This document shows, one piece after another, positions 15,154 to 24,310 of a DNA stretch of 64,000 bases; position 1 is the stretch's first letter; each line of letters begins with the position of its first letter. Position numbers and translations under genes: made by a program. The notes beneath the pieces were generated by a model that worked only from the letters and a program-made list of their open reading frames with translations, was not told the origin of the DNA and did not search any database. Source of the stretch: Anaerolineae bacterium (lineage in GTDB: Bacteria; Chloroflexota; Anaerolineae; 4572-78; J111); the NCBI GenBank assembly GCA_023151115.1, contig JAKLJP010000002.1, forward strand, positions 62,001 to 126,000, in the 5' to 3' direction.

Positions 15154-17802
15154 GTGAAAATCGAAAAACCTGACAAGCATCACCTCTTGATTGTAGATGA
15201 TACCCCCACTGATGTTGACATATTATTGGAATATCTGGGCCAGGTTGACTTTGAGATTACCATAGCCGAAGATGGGGAACGAGCACTGGAACTCAGCCAG
15301 GCTGAGCCGCCCGATTTGATCCTGTTGGACGTATTCATGCCGGGAATGGATGGCTTTGAGACCTGCCGCCGCTTGAAAGCTAATGACCTGACTAAAGAGA
15401 TTCCCGTTATTTTTATGACCGCCTTGATGAGAAGAGAAGGCCAGCTTAAAGCATTTGAAGTGGGCGGGGTAGACTACATCACCAAGCCCATTGAGCAAGG
15501 CGAGGTGCTGAGCCGGGTGAAAACTCACCTGGCCCTCCGCCACATGCAAAAAGAACTCGAGGCCCAAAACGCGCAGTTGCAGCAAGAAATTGCCGAGCGC
15601 AAGCGTATGGAAGAAGTCCTACAGCAAGCCCATACCGAACTGGAACAGCGCGTGGAAGCGCGCACCCTTGAACTCAAACAAACCAATGAACACCTGACCC
15701 AACAAATAGAGGAACGCAAGCGGGTTGAGATAGCGCTGCGCCAATCCGAAGAACGTTATCGCCACCTGGTCGAATACGCCCCGGATGTGGTCTACACCGT
15801 TTCGCCGGAGGCAATGCTAACCTCGCTCAACCCCGCTTTTGAAAAGATCACGGGCTGGTCACGCGCCGAGTGGCTGGAGCGCCCCTTTGGGCCGCTGCTT
15901 CATCCCGAAGATCTCCCTGTGGCCTTGACAGTCCATCAGCAGATGCTGCAAGGAGAAACCGTACCCATTTTCGAGCTGCGTATTCAGACCAGGCAGGGAG
16001 GCTATGTGGTGGGAGAATTTATCACCACGCCGCTCTGGCACGAGGGGAGGGTGGTCGGGGTGTTAGGGATTGCCCGCGACATCACCGACCGCAAACGGGC
16101 CGAAGAAGAAATCCGGCGCCGCAATCGGGAACTGGCCTTGCTCAACCGCGTCATCGCGGCTTCAGTTACCGAAACAGAGCCGGAGGTCATTCTCGAAAAA
16201 ACCTGTCGTGAGTTAGCCCTGGCCTTCGATGTGCCCCAGGCGGCAGCGGCCTTACTCAATGCCCAGAAAACCGAGGCGGTGACAGTGGCCGAATATTTGC
16301 TGCCCGGACGGCCCAGCGGCCTGGGCGACATCATCCCTGCGACGGATAATCCTTCATTCCAATATTTACTCAAGCACAAAACGCCCCTGGTAGTGGAGGA
16401 TGCTCAAACTGACCCACGCCTGGCCGCCGTTCACGATTTGGTGCAGCGGCGCGGCATAGTTTCGCTGCTGCTTGTCCCTCTGCTTATTGACGGTGAGGTA
16501 ATAGGTAGTTTGGGCCTAGATGCCATCGAGCCGCGCCAGTTTTCGATTGAAGAAGTCAATTTGGCCGAGAGTGTGGCTAACCAGGTATCCGGGGTGCTGG
16601 CCCGGCTCCGACTCGACCAGGAACGCCAGCGCCTGGAGGCGCAGTATCATCAGGCCCAAAAAATGGAAGCGCTTGGCCGGCTGACGGGTGGAGTAGCCCA
16701 CGACTTCAACAATATCTTAACTGTTATCTTGGGGAATTGTAGTTTTATCCTCGATGACCTGGTACAAGGGCACCCTCTGCGCCCGGATGTTGAACAAATT
16801 GAAAAAGCGGCAGAACGGGCTGCTTCGTTAACCCGCCAACTCTTAGCCTTTAGTCGCCGCCAAGTCCTCCAGCCCAGTGTTTTAGACCTCAACCACATTG
16901 TGACTAATATTGAAAAGATGTTGCGCCGTTTAATTGGTGAGGATATTGACCTGGTGACTGTGCTCGAACCGCAGCTTGGGCCGATCAGAGCGGATGCCAG
17001 CCAGATTGAACAGGTGATTGTGAATCTGGTAGTGAATGCCCGCGATGCGATGCCTGAGGGCGGCAAGGTCACTATCGAAACGGCTAATGTCTATCTGGAT
17101 GAGGCGTATGTCCGCCGGCATATTGATATAGTGGCCGGCCCCTATGTCATGCTGGCGGTGAGCGATACCGGCCTGGGTATGGATGCGGAAACTCAGGCCC
17201 ACATCTTTGAACCCTTCTTTACCACAAAAGGAATGGGCGAAGGGACAGGTTTGGGCCTGGCTATGGTGCATGGCGTGGTTAACCAAAGCGGCGGCCATAT
17301 TTGGGTCTACAGTGAGATGGGGCACGGCACAACCTTTAAAGTTTATCTGCCGCGCATCGAGACCAGCGCCGAGACAACCGAGCCAAAACGAGCCACCGAA
17401 TCGGGTCGGGGTTGGGAAACTATTCTGTTAGTGGAGGATGAAGATATGGTGCGTGACCTGGCTCAACGGGCGCTGTTTAATAAAGGATATAAAGTATTGA
17501 CAGCCAAGCACGGGGAGGAAGCCCGCCAAATCTGCGCCACCTATCAAGGCCCCATCCACCTGCTGTTGACCGATGTGGTGATGCCGGGGGGGATGAGTGG
17601 GTCTCAGTTAGCCAAAACTTTGGTCTCGCTGCGCCCGGAGATGAAAGTGCTATACATGTCAGGCTATACTGAGAACGCTATTGTGCATCATGGCGTGTTG
17701 GATCCAGGTATCGCTTTTTTGCCAAAACCTTTTGTGCCGGATGATCTGGTCTACAAGGTTCGTGAAGTTTTGGAAGCGAGGGAAGAAGCTAACCCCTTCT
17801 AA
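15154..17802 (+). CDS. Hybrid histidine kinase: REC-PAS-GAF-HisKA-HATPase-REC
   Basis: A GTG start follows GGCAGGAG. Order: receiver 1 near 10-125 (phospho-acceptor Asp59 in LILLDVFMPG, KPIEQ near 110); a long coiled coil (near 130-200); PAS near 205-310; GAF near 330-495; HisKA with LGRLTGGVAHDFNNILTVIL, His in VAHDFNN; ATPase with NLVVNARDAMPEGG, DTGLGMD, GEGTGLGLAMVHG; and a C-terminal receiver near 755-875 (LLVEDEDMVRDL, LLLTDVVMPGGMSG, KPF). The kinase core is of the HDFNN subclass common in phytochrome-like and Chloroflexota hybrids. No transmembrane helix is seen, so it is cytoplasmic. It starts 7 bp after the decayed kinase and may have replaced it or formed one unit with it. Confidence 0.93.
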   Translation: MKIEKPDKHHLLIVDDTPTDVDILLEYLGQVDFEITIAEDGERALELSQAEPPDLILLDVFMPGMDGFETCRRLKANDLTKEIPVIFMTALMRREGQLKAFEVGGVDYITKPIEQGEVLSRVKTHLALRHMQKELEAQNAQLQQEIAERKRMEEVLQQAHTELEQRVEARTLELKQTNEHLTQQIEERKRVEIALRQSEERYRHLVEYAPDVVYTVSPEAMLTSLNPAFEKITGWSRAEWLERPFGPLLHPEDLPVALTVHQQMLQGETVPIFELRIQTRQGGYVVGEFITTPLWHEGRVVGVLGIARDITDRKRAEEEIRRRNRELALLNRVIAASVTETEPEVILEKTCRELALAFDVPQAAAALLNAQKTEAVTVAEYLLPGRPSGLGDIIPATDNPSFQYLLKHKTPLVVEDAQTDPRLAAVHDLVQRRGIVSLLLVPLLIDGEVIGSLGLDAIEPRQFSIEEVNLAESVANQVSGVLARLRLDQERQRLEAQYHQAQKMEALGRLTGGVAHDFNNILTVILGNCSFILDDLVQGHPLRPDVEQIEKAAERAASLTRQLLAFSRRQVLQPSVLDLNHIVTNIEKMLRRLIGEDIDLVTVLEPQLGPIRADASQIEQVIVNLVVNARDAMPEGGKVTIETANVYLDEAYVRRHIDIVAGPYVMLAVSDTGLGMDAETQAHIFEPFFTTKGMGEGTGLGLAMVHGVVNQSGGHIWVYSEMGHGTTFKVYLPRIETSAETTEPKRATESGRGWETILLVEDEDMVRDLAQRALFNKGYKVLTAKHGEEARQICATYQGPIHLLLTDVVMPGGMSGSQLAKTLVSLRPEMKVLYMSGYTENAIVHHGVLDPGIAFLPKPFVPDDLVYKVREVLEAREEANPF

Positions 17803-17830
17803 GTAAACGTCTAGAATTTACTTCCCGTTT

Positions 17831-17885
17831 TGAGTTCCTACCAGTTCCTTTAGTTCCCAGGGAACTCGTAGGAACTTGGGGGAAC
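17831..17885. repeat. Tandem-word palindrome (AGTTCC type)
   Basis: GAGTTCCTACCAGTTCCTTTAG and GGAACTCGTAGGAACTTGGG pair imperfectly. It lies between the convergent ends of the kinase and phosphatase genes and may serve as a bidirectional terminator. Confidence 0.65.
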
Positions 17886-17958
17886 TTATTTTTGGACAAT
17901 TACTAAACGGTTCCCCACAGCTAACTGCTTGCAGTACCCCGGCGACTGGTAACGACAG

Positions 17959-18939
17959 TCAGACTCGCGCCACCACGATGGTAATGTCATCGTGCGGCTC
18001 CGCTTCACCCACATAAGCGGCTATTTCCGTTTTGAGATGCTCAAGCATCGCGGCGGCGCTGGAGGTTGGTCCAGTAATAATAGCCTGCTCCAATCGTTCA
18101 AAGCCAAACATTTCAGACCTGCTGTTATTTGCTTCGACCAGGCCATCGGTGGTTAGAATGATCATGTCACCTTTTGCCAGCAAATGCCTGATTTCCTGAT
18201 AGCCCATTTGCGCGCCCAACCCTTGCCCCAGGGCGAATCCACCAATAGCCGCCCATTCGACCGAACCATCGGCGTGTTTGAGATAAGGGGGAATACAACC
18301 GGCGTTGACGGCTTTCAACATAGGGCGAACGGTGTTAATGCCCACCATCTCAACATAGCACAGCGCACAATTCTGACGCCGTGACTTGGTATAGGGCAGC
18401 AGGGCTTGATCCAGATAGACCAGGCATTTAGCGGGGGTTAATTTCAGTGATAGGGCAGCGTCAAATTGTGACAGGCTGGTGGCCATGAGCAAGGCCGCCG
18501 ACACGCCCTTGCCTGACACATCGCCTACGGCCAAAATATACTTACTCAACAAGACTCTGGCCTGGGTGGAGGCATGATAGGCATAAAAATCCCCGCCGAC
18601 TTCAAAGGCGGGTTGGGTATAACAGGCCACCTCCAGATCAGGCCAACGGGGAGTCGGTGGGGGGAGCAAACTTTGCTGTATCTCTCGCGCCAAGACCAAA
18701 TCGCTCCGCAAACGATCAGCCATTAATCGCTGGCGGTCTTCGCTTTCCTGGAGGGCTTGTTCCAGCCGTTTGCGTTCAGCAATTTCATGCGCTAACTGCT
18801 GCTTGAGGGTTAATACCTGTTGGCGGCTCGCTTCCAGGGCAATGTTGGCCGCATTTAGTTCATGGTCAACCGGCTGAACTTGTTGATATAGACCCTGGCT
18901 GAGCGGGTTACTGGGTGGACGGTTCCCGTCGGCAGACAT
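17959..18939 (-). CDS. SpoIIE/RsbU-type PP2C serine phosphatase
   Basis: The N-terminal 85 residues form a coiled coil (ALEASRQQVLTLKQQLAHEI). The SpoIIE domain follows: LAREIQQSLLPP near 90, FEVGGDFYAY with the metal-binding Asp, ILAVGDVSGKGVSAALLMA, LTTDGLVEANN and a final HDDITIVVARV. Such phosphatases dephosphorylate STAS anti-sigma antagonists in partner-switching. A STAS protein is encoded in the window at 25858-26190, but not adjacent, so pairing is only possible. The receiver-bearing kinase on the other side of the converging gap is also a candidate input. The promoter is probably at 19123-19151, with a TATCCGAA repeat in the leader. Confidence 0.9.
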   Translation of the reverse strand: MSADGNRPPSNPLSQGLYQQVQPVDHELNAANIALEASRQQVLTLKQQLAHEIAERKRLEQALQESEDRQRLMADRLRSDLVLAREIQQSLLPPPTPRWPDLEVACYTQPAFEVGGDFYAYHASTQARVLLSKYILAVGDVSGKGVSAALLMATSLSQFDAALSLKLTPAKCLVYLDQALLPYTKSRRQNCALCYVEMVGINTVRPMLKAVNAGCIPPYLKHADGSVEWAAIGGFALGQGLGAQMGYQEIRHLLAKGDMIILTTDGLVEANNSRSEMFGFERLEQAIITGPTSSAAAMLEHLKTEIAAYVGEAEPHDDITIVVARV

Positions 18940-18959
18940 CTTTTTCCTTCGACTAAGAA

Positions 18960-19042
18960 CCTATCCGAATAACCCCGGAGTGACGCATCCCTATGCGTCA
19001 CCGGCTGGTATAGGGATGCCAACCCGCCGTTTTTCGGATAGG
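18960..19042. repeat. TATCCGAA palindromic repeat, copy 1
   Basis: The ends CCTATCCGAA and TTCGGATAGG are perfect inverted repeats. The interior has a second hairpin (TGACGCATCCCTATGCGTCA). Related copies: 28742-28812, 53776-53868 and a fragment at 12881. The outer ends look like TTAGAGCC / AAGWACC, with TA at the borders. Confidence 0.85.
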
Positions 19043-19122
19043 CTCTAAAATAGGTGGCTCCCGTCTGTTACTGCCAGAAGTTTACCCCCAAATCTTTAAA
19101 AAACAAAAACCAATCTTCCTGG

Positions 19123-19151
19123 ATTATGAGATTGCCGATTTTGAGGATCAA
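19123..19151 (-). promoter_or_regulatory. Sigma-70-like promoter of the SpoIIE phosphatase gene
   Basis: On the minus strand, TTGATC (19151-19146), a 17-bp spacer and CATAAT (19128-19123). The next minus-strand gene is the phosphatase, about 180 bp away, with the TATCCGAA repeat between. Confidence 0.4.
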
Positions 19152-19164
19152 AACTCACAAGGTC

Positions 19165-22100
19165 TTAAAGAGCTTTAGGGTCTCGCCGTAAAGTGAATAC
19201 TTCCTGAACGGCCGGCAAGTGAAGAAACGACGCCCGCAGGTCAGGATCACCCACGTTACCGGCAATAGTCTCGACGATTTCCTGCGCTTGCCGGCGGAGG
19301 CGAGTGGCTTCACCGGGATCAAGTTCAATCCGGCTGAGGGCAAAGAGGATTTGCCACAGCATCCGGCGTGAACCGAGAGCTTCGGCTTTAGCCTGGGCTT
19401 CGAGCAGGGTCTTCCGGGCCGCTTCAGGTTGACCCATAGCCCCAAAGATTTGTCCGCGCAGGTACAGCAGCTCGGCCAAATGCACCCGCAAGTTCGAATG
19501 GGTCAAGATTGTCAGCAGAGTCTCCGTTGCGGCCAGGGCGCGCGCATAGTCGCCCTGCTTGAGGGCCAGTTCCGCCTCGGCCAGAAAGATAACCTGGAAT
19601 AAGATGGGCGCGCCTGCCCGGTTGAACTCTTGTTTGCCCTGCTCAATGGCAGCTTCGGCTTCGTCGAACCGGCCTTGCCACACCAGAAATTGAGCCAGTT
19701 TGGTAAGCACATAAGGGCGGAAAATGGGCATGTGCGCTTCGGCCACGGTCAGGGCCTGGCGGATCATTTCCAGGCCCTGCTCCAACGCGCCCAGGCTGCC
19801 GTAGACAGCCGCCAGGTAAGTGCGGGTGAGAACCTGGGGGGTGAGGTAATTGGCCAGGTCGCCCAGGCGCAAACATTCCTGCATGATGGCCATGGCTTGA
19901 TCGGGTTGGCCGCGATCCCAATAGACATAACCAATCGAAAGCTTACTATAAGACTGCCCCCATAAATTAGCGATAGCCTGGCTGATTTGGTAGGCTTCGC
20001 CGGCCAGGGTTAGGGCCAGAGAATAGTCGCCGCTATCAATGGCCATACCGGTAGCCCCGGATAAACTATCGGCCAGCATAGGCAGGTTGTTCAGGGCGCG
20101 CCACAAGTCGCTGGCCTCAGCCAAAAATGCTCTGGCCCGCTCCACACGGCCGCTGAGCCAATAACACAGCCCCAAATTGTTAAGAATGAAAGCCTCCAGC
20201 TCAGGCAGGTCAAGATCGCGGGCCAGGGTGAGCGCTTGTTCGCCGCAGGTTATAGCCTGCGGCAAGCGGTTGGCATGGGTGTAGAGGTTCATCAACCCCC
20301 ACAAGATTTTGGCCTCAGCCGCCGCATCGCCCAATTCGCGGGCCAGGGTGAGCGCCTGTTCCGCCAAGGCTTCCCCCTGAACCGCATTAAGCGACGGGGA
20401 GGGGATAGACTGGAGCGCGGCCTGGGCCATCAGCGCGGCCAGCTTCATCGCCGGGACATGGCGCTGCTGGGCTATTTTCTCCATGTCCTCATAAACGTCC
20501 CTGGCCTGCTCAAATTGACCATGCAGTTCCAGCGCCCGACCCAAATGCAGATAAAGGCGCTGGCAAACGGCGCTCTCTATCTGTGCCGCCGACCCGGCCG
20601 CCAAAAGCCGGCGGGCGGTCTCGTAGTGGGTTATCGCATCGCCGGCGGCAAAAAGGTGGAGCGCGGCATCACCGGCAGCCAGACTGTAATAAAAAGCATC
20701 TTCGTTCATCCCTGCCGCCAGGGCGTGATAAGCCAGGCGCGCCGGGTTGCCCCCCTGGAGTGCGGTTACAGCCCGGCGGTGGAGCACCTGCCGGCGAGCG
20801 GCGCTGGTTTCGCCATAAATCACCTCTCGAATTTTATCGTGAGTAATCAGGTAAACCTGACCGGCCGCATGCGGGTCAAGCAGCAAGCGTTTAGCCACCA
20901 ATTCTTCCAGCGCGTCTAACCCGGCCATTTCCTCTATCCCGGACGTCTCAGCCAGTTGCTTGAACGTGGCCGCCTGCCCCAGTACGGCGGCGGCGGTGAG
21001 CATGGCCGTTGCGGGCGGAGTCAGCCGGGACAGCCGGTCCAGAATCGCCTCGCGTACACTGGTGGGAATGACTCGGGGCAGCGGAAAATGGCCGGTGGTT
21101 TCGCCGGAAAGAGTCCGCCACTGGAGTCGCTGGACGCCCTCGGCGGTGTGATAAGGGATCAACACCTTCTGTTCCAGCAAGGCTTTGATCGTCTCGACCA
21201 GGTAAAGCGGCTGCCCGCCCGTTTCGCTAAAGAGAGCCTGGGCAAAGGTGTTGAATTTGGGAGGTGATGCCTCCTCCCCGGCTGCCGGGACAGGTGAATG
21301 TCCGGCTTCCAGCGAAGCCACCAGGGCCATGGTGTCTTCAATGGTCAGCGGGGCCAGTGTCAATTGGGTCACAGCCAGCTTGGCTTTGAGGCGGGTGAGC
21401 CACTGCTGCACGCTGCTTTTTTCTACCAGGGCTACGTCGCGGGCGCAGAGCAGCAGCAAGACGGGCGCCTTGTGCTCCGTCCAGCGCGACGCCGCGTAAT
21501 GCAAAGCGTCTAATGAAGCCACGTCAGCCCACTGAATATCGTCAATAAAGAGTAATAACGGCGCGCGTTTGGCTAGAGCCTGTCCCAAACGGGTGATAGA
21601 CTCCAACAGGCGGCTTTGCGCCGTAGCTTCATCCGGCTGGGGTTGCGGTAATTCAGGATAACGGTCGCGCAGTTCGGGCAAGAGACGGCTCAACTCGGCC
21701 AGCCAGGTCACAGAGAGCAGGTCAGCCGGCGTCGTTTCCTGCTCCAGGCGGTGGCGCAGCAGTTGGGCCAGGGGCTGATAGGGCAACTCGCCCCCGGTTT
21801 CAAAGGCGCGGCCTGGCAGCACCTCGGCCCCCTGGGCAGCGGCCCATTGTAGAAACTCGCCGGCCAGGCGCGTCTTACCGATACCCGCTTCACCCAGCAA
21901 GATGACCACCTGGGGCTGCCCCTGGCTCGCGGCGTGGTAAGCTGCCGTCAAACGCCTGAACTCCTCGGCCCGGCCCACAAAACTGAGATCAGCCGGGGTA
22001 GGGGTCTGGGGGGTTCGGGCGCGTGGCTGTTGAGCCGGCCTGCTGGCCCGGATACGCGCCGCCAGGCTCTCGATTTCGGGCGCGGGTTGGCCGCCAAATT

Positions 22101-22836
22101 CGGCGGCCAACATCTTGCTGTATGCCTCGTAAACTTGCAGCGCCGCGGCCCGGTTGCCCTCGGCAAAATGAAGCTGCATGAGGCGCTGCGGCGCGGCCTC
22201 GCCGTAAGGGTCGTGAACCCGCCAGCGGGTGGCCGTTTCAAGCCCGGCCGGCAGGTCGCCCGCCTCAAACTGCCATTGAGAAAGGGCGTCAAAGATCAGG
22301 TTCAGCCGGCTATGCCAGACTTCCCGCTGCAAGCTGGCCCAATCATCAAAGTCGGGCGTATCGGCCAGAGAGAAGCCCTCCAGAAAATCGCCACGATAGA
22401 GGTTAGCCGCCCTTTGGAGCTGGCCGATGGCCCGCTCTCGCTCCGCCGGGCCTGGTTGCGGCTGAATCAGGTCGAGGGCGGACTGGAGGGTATGCAGGTC
22501 AAGCTCAAAATGGCTGTGGAAATCAAAGCCGAGGAACTGCGGCTCGACCATGAGGTAATCGGTCTCGAAGTTAGCCATCACTTCGCGCAGATAAGCCAGG
22601 GTGGTCCGCAGCATCCCCCGCCCCCGCGCCGCGTCGCTCTCCGGCCAAAAGAGCGTGGTCAGTTTCTCCCGGCTGTGGCTTCCACCCTCGGTGGTCAGGT
22701 AGATAAGGAGGGCTAAGGCTTTACGGGTGCGAAAGGTAAGCGGCTGATCGGCATAACTAATCTCCGGCGTGCCCAACCAGGCTAATTTCAGCCGGTTAAT
22801 TTTCTGCCCAATTTCTTTTCCCACGCTTTTTCCCAC
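19165..22836 (-). CDS. BTAD-AAA-TPR transcriptional regulator (SARP/AfsR-like, large)
   Basis: 1,223 residues in the longest reading. Order: winged helix near 15-95 (LTFRTRKALALLIYLTTEGG, REKLTTLFWPES, RGMLRTTLAYLRE); bacterial transcriptional activation domain near 100-265; AAA ATPase from about 290 (FVGRAEEFRRL, Walker A GEAGIGKT, Walker B LLLFIDDIQWAD); then many TPR-like helical repeats to the C-terminus. These proteins bind DNA directly and use NTP and the TPR region for sensing. The start is unsure: GTGGGAAAA occurs three times at 22822-22855, giving alternative GTG starts. It diverges from the small genes and FAD oxidase at 22963-25708, which are its most likely targets. Confidence 0.9.
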   Translation of the reverse strand: MGKSVGKEIGQKINRLKLAWLGTPEISYADQPLTFRTRKALALLIYLTTEGGSHSREKLTTLFWPESDAARGRGMLRTTLAYLREVMANFETDYLMVEPQFLGFDFHSHFELDLHTLQSALDLIQPQPGPAERERAIGQLQRAANLYRGDFLEGFSLADTPDFDDWASLQREVWHSRLNLIFDALSQWQFEAGDLPAGLETATRWRVHDPYGEAAPQRLMQLHFAEGNRAAALQVYEAYSKMLAAEFGGQPAPEIESLAARIRASRPAQQPRARTPQTPTPADLSFVGRAEEFRRLTAAYHAASQGQPQVVILLGEAGIGKTRLAGEFLQWAAAQGAEVLPGRAFETGGELPYQPLAQLLRHRLEQETTPADLLSVTWLAELSRLLPELRDRYPELPQPQPDEATAQSRLLESITRLGQALAKRAPLLLFIDDIQWADVASLDALHYAASRWTEHKAPVLLLLCARDVALVEKSSVQQWLTRLKAKLAVTQLTLAPLTIEDTMALVASLEAGHSPVPAAGEEASPPKFNTFAQALFSETGGQPLYLVETIKALLEQKVLIPYHTAEGVQRLQWRTLSGETTGHFPLPRVIPTSVREAILDRLSRLTPPATAMLTAAAVLGQAATFKQLAETSGIEEMAGLDALEELVAKRLLLDPHAAGQVYLITHDKIREVIYGETSAARRQVLHRRAVTALQGGNPARLAYHALAAGMNEDAFYYSLAAGDAALHLFAAGDAITHYETARRLLAAGSAAQIESAVCQRLYLHLGRALELHGQFEQARDVYEDMEKIAQQRHVPAMKLAALMAQAALQSIPSPSLNAVQGEALAEQALTLARELGDAAAEAKILWGLMNLYTHANRLPQAITCGEQALTLARDLDLPELEAFILNNLGLCYWLSGRVERARAFLAEASDLWRALNNLPMLADSLSGATGMAIDSGDYSLALTLAGEAYQISQAIANLWGQSYSKLSIGYVYWDRGQPDQAMAIMQECLRLGDLANYLTPQVLTRTYLAAVYGSLGALEQGLEMIRQALTVAEAHMPIFRPYVLTKLAQFLVWQGRFDEAEAAIEQGKQEFNRAGAPILFQVIFLAEAELALKQGDYARALAATETLLTILTHSNLRVHLAELLYLRGQIFGAMGQPEAARKTLLEAQAKAEALGSRRMLWQILFALSRIELDPGEATRLRRQAQEIVETIAGNVGDPDLRASFLHLPAVQEVFTLRRDPKAL

Positions 22837-22962
22837 GTTTTTCCCACGCTCACAGTTTATACTGCTTATTAAAAAAGAGGCTTATCTGTAGAACGTCTGC
22901 CGGTAAAGCCTATAGCAAAGCCAATCATATTTTCAAAACTTAAACATGAAAGGATCTAAACA

Positions 22963-23166
22963 ATGACACTCACTAAAACCATCCAAACCATCCAGGCCGA
23001 GTACGCAGGACTCAATGAGGCCATCAGCTCCTTGACGGCTGAGCAAACCCGGCTGCAACACCGGCTCGTCGCGCTCAATTTGGTGCATCAATTCAAGCAG
23101 CACGGCGTGGCCGTGTCCCAGCCCATCTGGTATGTTCCCGGTGTGGGACTTAAGATTGAGGCATAA
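22963..23166 (+). CDS. Small coiled-coil protein, unknown
   Basis: 67 residues, ATG preceded by AAAGGA. A helix of heptad type covers residues 3-50 (IQTIQAEYAGLNEAISSLT, then RLQHRLVALNLVHQF), followed by a short tail WYVPGVGLKIEA. I do not recognise it. It is the first gene diverging from the BTAD regulator, 126 bp away, so it may belong to its regulon. Codon choice looks like that of neighbouring genes, which supports it being real. Confidence 0.55.
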   Translation: MTLTKTIQTIQAEYAGLNEAISSLTAEQTRLQHRLVALNLVHQFKQHGVAVSQPIWYVPGVGLKIEA

Positions 23167-23324
23167 ATATAGTTCTCTGGAAAATTTTTCGGCTACTGAA
23201 ACAGATAGCAAGGTAGCAAACTTGTTACCTGCTACCCTGCTACTTGCTACCTTGATTGTTGGGAAAGAATTTTTCTGGACACTTGTATGTAAGTTGACCC
23301 TCATTATACACGAAGGAGGTGAGG

Positions 23325-23777
23325 ATGTCAGAAAAAAACCTGGTCCTTGTTCAGCATTTCTATGAAGACGTTTTTACTGCTGGAAAAATGAATAGCGCCG
23401 CCATTGACCAATATTTAGCCGCCGATTTTGTCGGGCATGACTTGCCGCCCGGTCTGAACGGGCGCGAAGGGTTCAAAAAATTTGTCGGCATGTTGGCGGC
23501 CAGCTTTAGCGACACAACCCGGATCGAAGCTCACGAAATTATCGGTAATGGCGACAAAATTGTGGTGCGCTGGTCCAGCACGGGCAGACACACCGGCGAG
23601 TTCATGGGCATCCCGGCCACCGGCCAGCGGATCACCCTCAAAGGGATTGATATCTTCCGCCTGGCCGGAGGTAAGATTGCCGATTTATGGCAGGAAATGG
23701 ACATGTTGGGCATCTTGCAGCAGATAAGCGGCCCCCTCCCGGGCGAATCAAGCGTTGAGGAGGTTTACCGATGTTAA
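23325..23777 (+). CDS. SnoaL-like polyketide-cyclase-fold protein
   Basis: ATG 23325 (MSEKNLVLVQHFYED) follows GGAGGTGAGG; the GTG at 23319 overlaps that site and is rejected. 150 residues of the NTF2/SnoaL ester-cyclase family: YLAADFVGHDLPPGLNGREGF, EAHEIIGNGDKIVVRWSS shape, HTGEFMGIPATGQRI, GIDIFRLAGGKIADLWQEMD. Many such proteins in non-producing bacteria have unknown substrates. It shares strand and neighbourhood with the FAD oxidase at 24311. Confidence 0.88.
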   Translation: MSEKNLVLVQHFYEDVFTAGKMNSAAIDQYLAADFVGHDLPPGLNGREGFKKFVGMLAASFSDTTRIEAHEIIGNGDKIVVRWSSTGRHTGEFMGIPATGQRITLKGIDIFRLAGGKIADLWQEMDMLGILQQISGPLPGESSVEEVYRC

Positions 23778-23910
23778 TGATCGAGCCATATCCAATACTG
23801 TAGTTTAGCTCTTTGCGGGCGGGCACAAAGCCCTATGCTACGGCCTTACTTGAAAAGTATCGGAGCTATATCTCAATTAATTGATTGTGTATAAAGAAAG
23901 GAAAATTATC

Positions 23911-24168
23911 ATGTTCACCCTAAAAAAGAAACAAGCCCTTTTATGGGGCCTGGCGATCGTGCTGGTCGCCCTGAGTATCATTGAAGCCCTGCCGGGAGTA
24001 GGGAAACGCAACTTCGAGATCACTCCAGGAGAAGGAGCCAGGGCCGTGATCTCGGGTCTGGAGATCATTTCCGGCAATGTTCAGGCGGCGATCTTTGGAC
24101 CGGTGCAGGAGCCGGCCTTATTAGCGGGCAGTAGCCGCAAGGCTTCTAGAACCGAGGTCTCATTCTAA
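23911..24168 (+). CDS. Small protein with an N-terminal signal or membrane anchor
   Basis: 85 residues from ATG 23911, with AAGGAAA upstream. KKK is followed by a hydrophobic segment QALLWGLAIVLVALSIIEAL (near 7-26). The rest is short and polar (GEGARAVISGLEIISG, PVQEPALLAG). I know no family. It lies between the SnoaL-like gene and the FAD oxidase and could be part of the set controlled by the BTAD regulator. Confidence 0.5.
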   Translation: MFTLKKKQALLWGLAIVLVALSIIEALPGVGKRNFEITPGEGARAVISGLEIISGNVQAAIFGPVQEPALLAGSSRKASRTEVSF

Positions 24169-24310
24169 TTCGGCTGGCGCTCACACTTCATCGAAGTGAC
24201 AACTAAGGACATCTATATTTTCGATAAAGGGCTACGATCCAAAATTTTAACCTGCGCAACTCAATGGAAAGGGTTAAATCTTGAAAATGAACAATTTAAG
24301 GAGATCAACC

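Noticed and set aside
21934..22716. 260-residue plus-strand frame over the BTAD regulator
   Set aside because: It is antisense to the BTAD/AAA coding region, which has strong family matches; the frame shows no domain.
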